This document shows positions 1 through 10,000 of a stretch of DNA of 10,000 bases, piece after piece. The notes beneath the pieces were generated by a model, which was not told the origin of the DNA, did not search any database, and saw only the letters and a program-made list of their open reading frames with translations. Numbering within the stretch: the stretch's first letter is position 1; each line of letters begins with the position of its first letter. Source of the DNA: Stramonita haemastoma. Taxonomy: Eukaryota > Mollusca > Gastropoda > Neogastropoda > Muricidae. The position numbers and the translations under genes were made by a program. The stretch covers positions 25,885,649 to 25,895,648 of the forward strand of contig CM060329.1 in NCBI GenBank assembly GCA_030674155.1, given 5' to 3'.

Positions 1-112
1 CAGCACGCATGCACACACCATAACACACGCACACACAACACACGTATACACACATCACACACAAACACACACACACACACGCACGCACACGCGCAAGCAC
101 ACACATATGTAT
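1..112. repeat. Imperfect (CA)n microsatellite
   Basis: CA dinucleotides broken by CG, GCA and TA variants, followed by an AT-rich stretch to about 175. It lies in the intron after the exon at 277, where the sense strand reads (TG)n. No exon is seen in positions 1-276. Confidence 0.9.
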
Positions 113-276
113 GTATAAATATAATGTTTATATATAAAATGCTAAAAATGTGAAATATACATACATAAAAACATCTGTTCCTGTTGTTCATAAATGAATC
201 TAAAAAAAAACCCAAACAACAACAACAAACAAAAATTCACAGGAGTGGAACGTGTAAACAAGGCACAGATACATAC

Positions 277-10000
<9,724 letters not shown>

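Overview
The window reads as intron-rich animal genomic DNA, most likely from a mollusc and probably a gastropod. That placement is inference, based on the style of the SINE-like repeat, the remnants of an RTE-like LINE, and the extreme load of microsatellites. By hand tally roughly a third of the window is simple tandem repeat. No bacterial-type operon, CRISPR array, tRNA or rRNA gene is visible.

The one real gene is on the minus strand and is split into seven recognisable exons, read from right to left: 9985-10000 (partial), 7700-7808, 6832-6932, 4382-4692, 2088-2178, 1472-1551 and 277-313. Each is flanked by GT/AG splice sites, and the reading phases join without conflict into 248 complete codons. 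The product is part of a receptor-type protein tyrosine phosphatase (R-PTP): the end of the extracellular region, one transmembrane helix, a basic stop-transfer segment, a long acidic juxtamembrane segment with a Tyr-Ala-Asn-Phe motif, and the start of the first phosphatase domain up to the YVASQ(G) motif. The extracellular domains (beyond position 10000) and the WPD and HCSAGxGR catalytic exons (before position 1) lie outside the window.

Introns, right to left. The intron 7809-9984 holds a degenerate pentamer repeat beside its donor, a tRNA-type SINE-like repeat (about 8940-9310) and a LINE fragment with a 5' inversion (8042-8540). The intron 6933-7699 holds a possible retroelement tail, a (CA)33 tract and a GA tract. 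The intron 4693-6831 holds CA, GA/GACA and ATCT/ATCC tracts and an unrecognised unique stretch. The intron 2179-4381 holds a CCCAA pentamer tract, a second SINE-like copy, a second LINE 3' end and a TTGCC/TTGTC pentamer tract. The introns 1552-2087 and 314-1471 are mostly CA, GA and ACT/GCT/CCT repeats. Most long open frames in the window are simple-repeat artefacts.

No new multi-gene system was found. The points most worth following are a tandem acceptor that could switch the receptor off, the twin-priming-like LINE inversion, tandem repeats that start at the splice donors, the constant strand orientation of the CA and GA tracts, and the YANF motif placed in the juxtamembrane segment.
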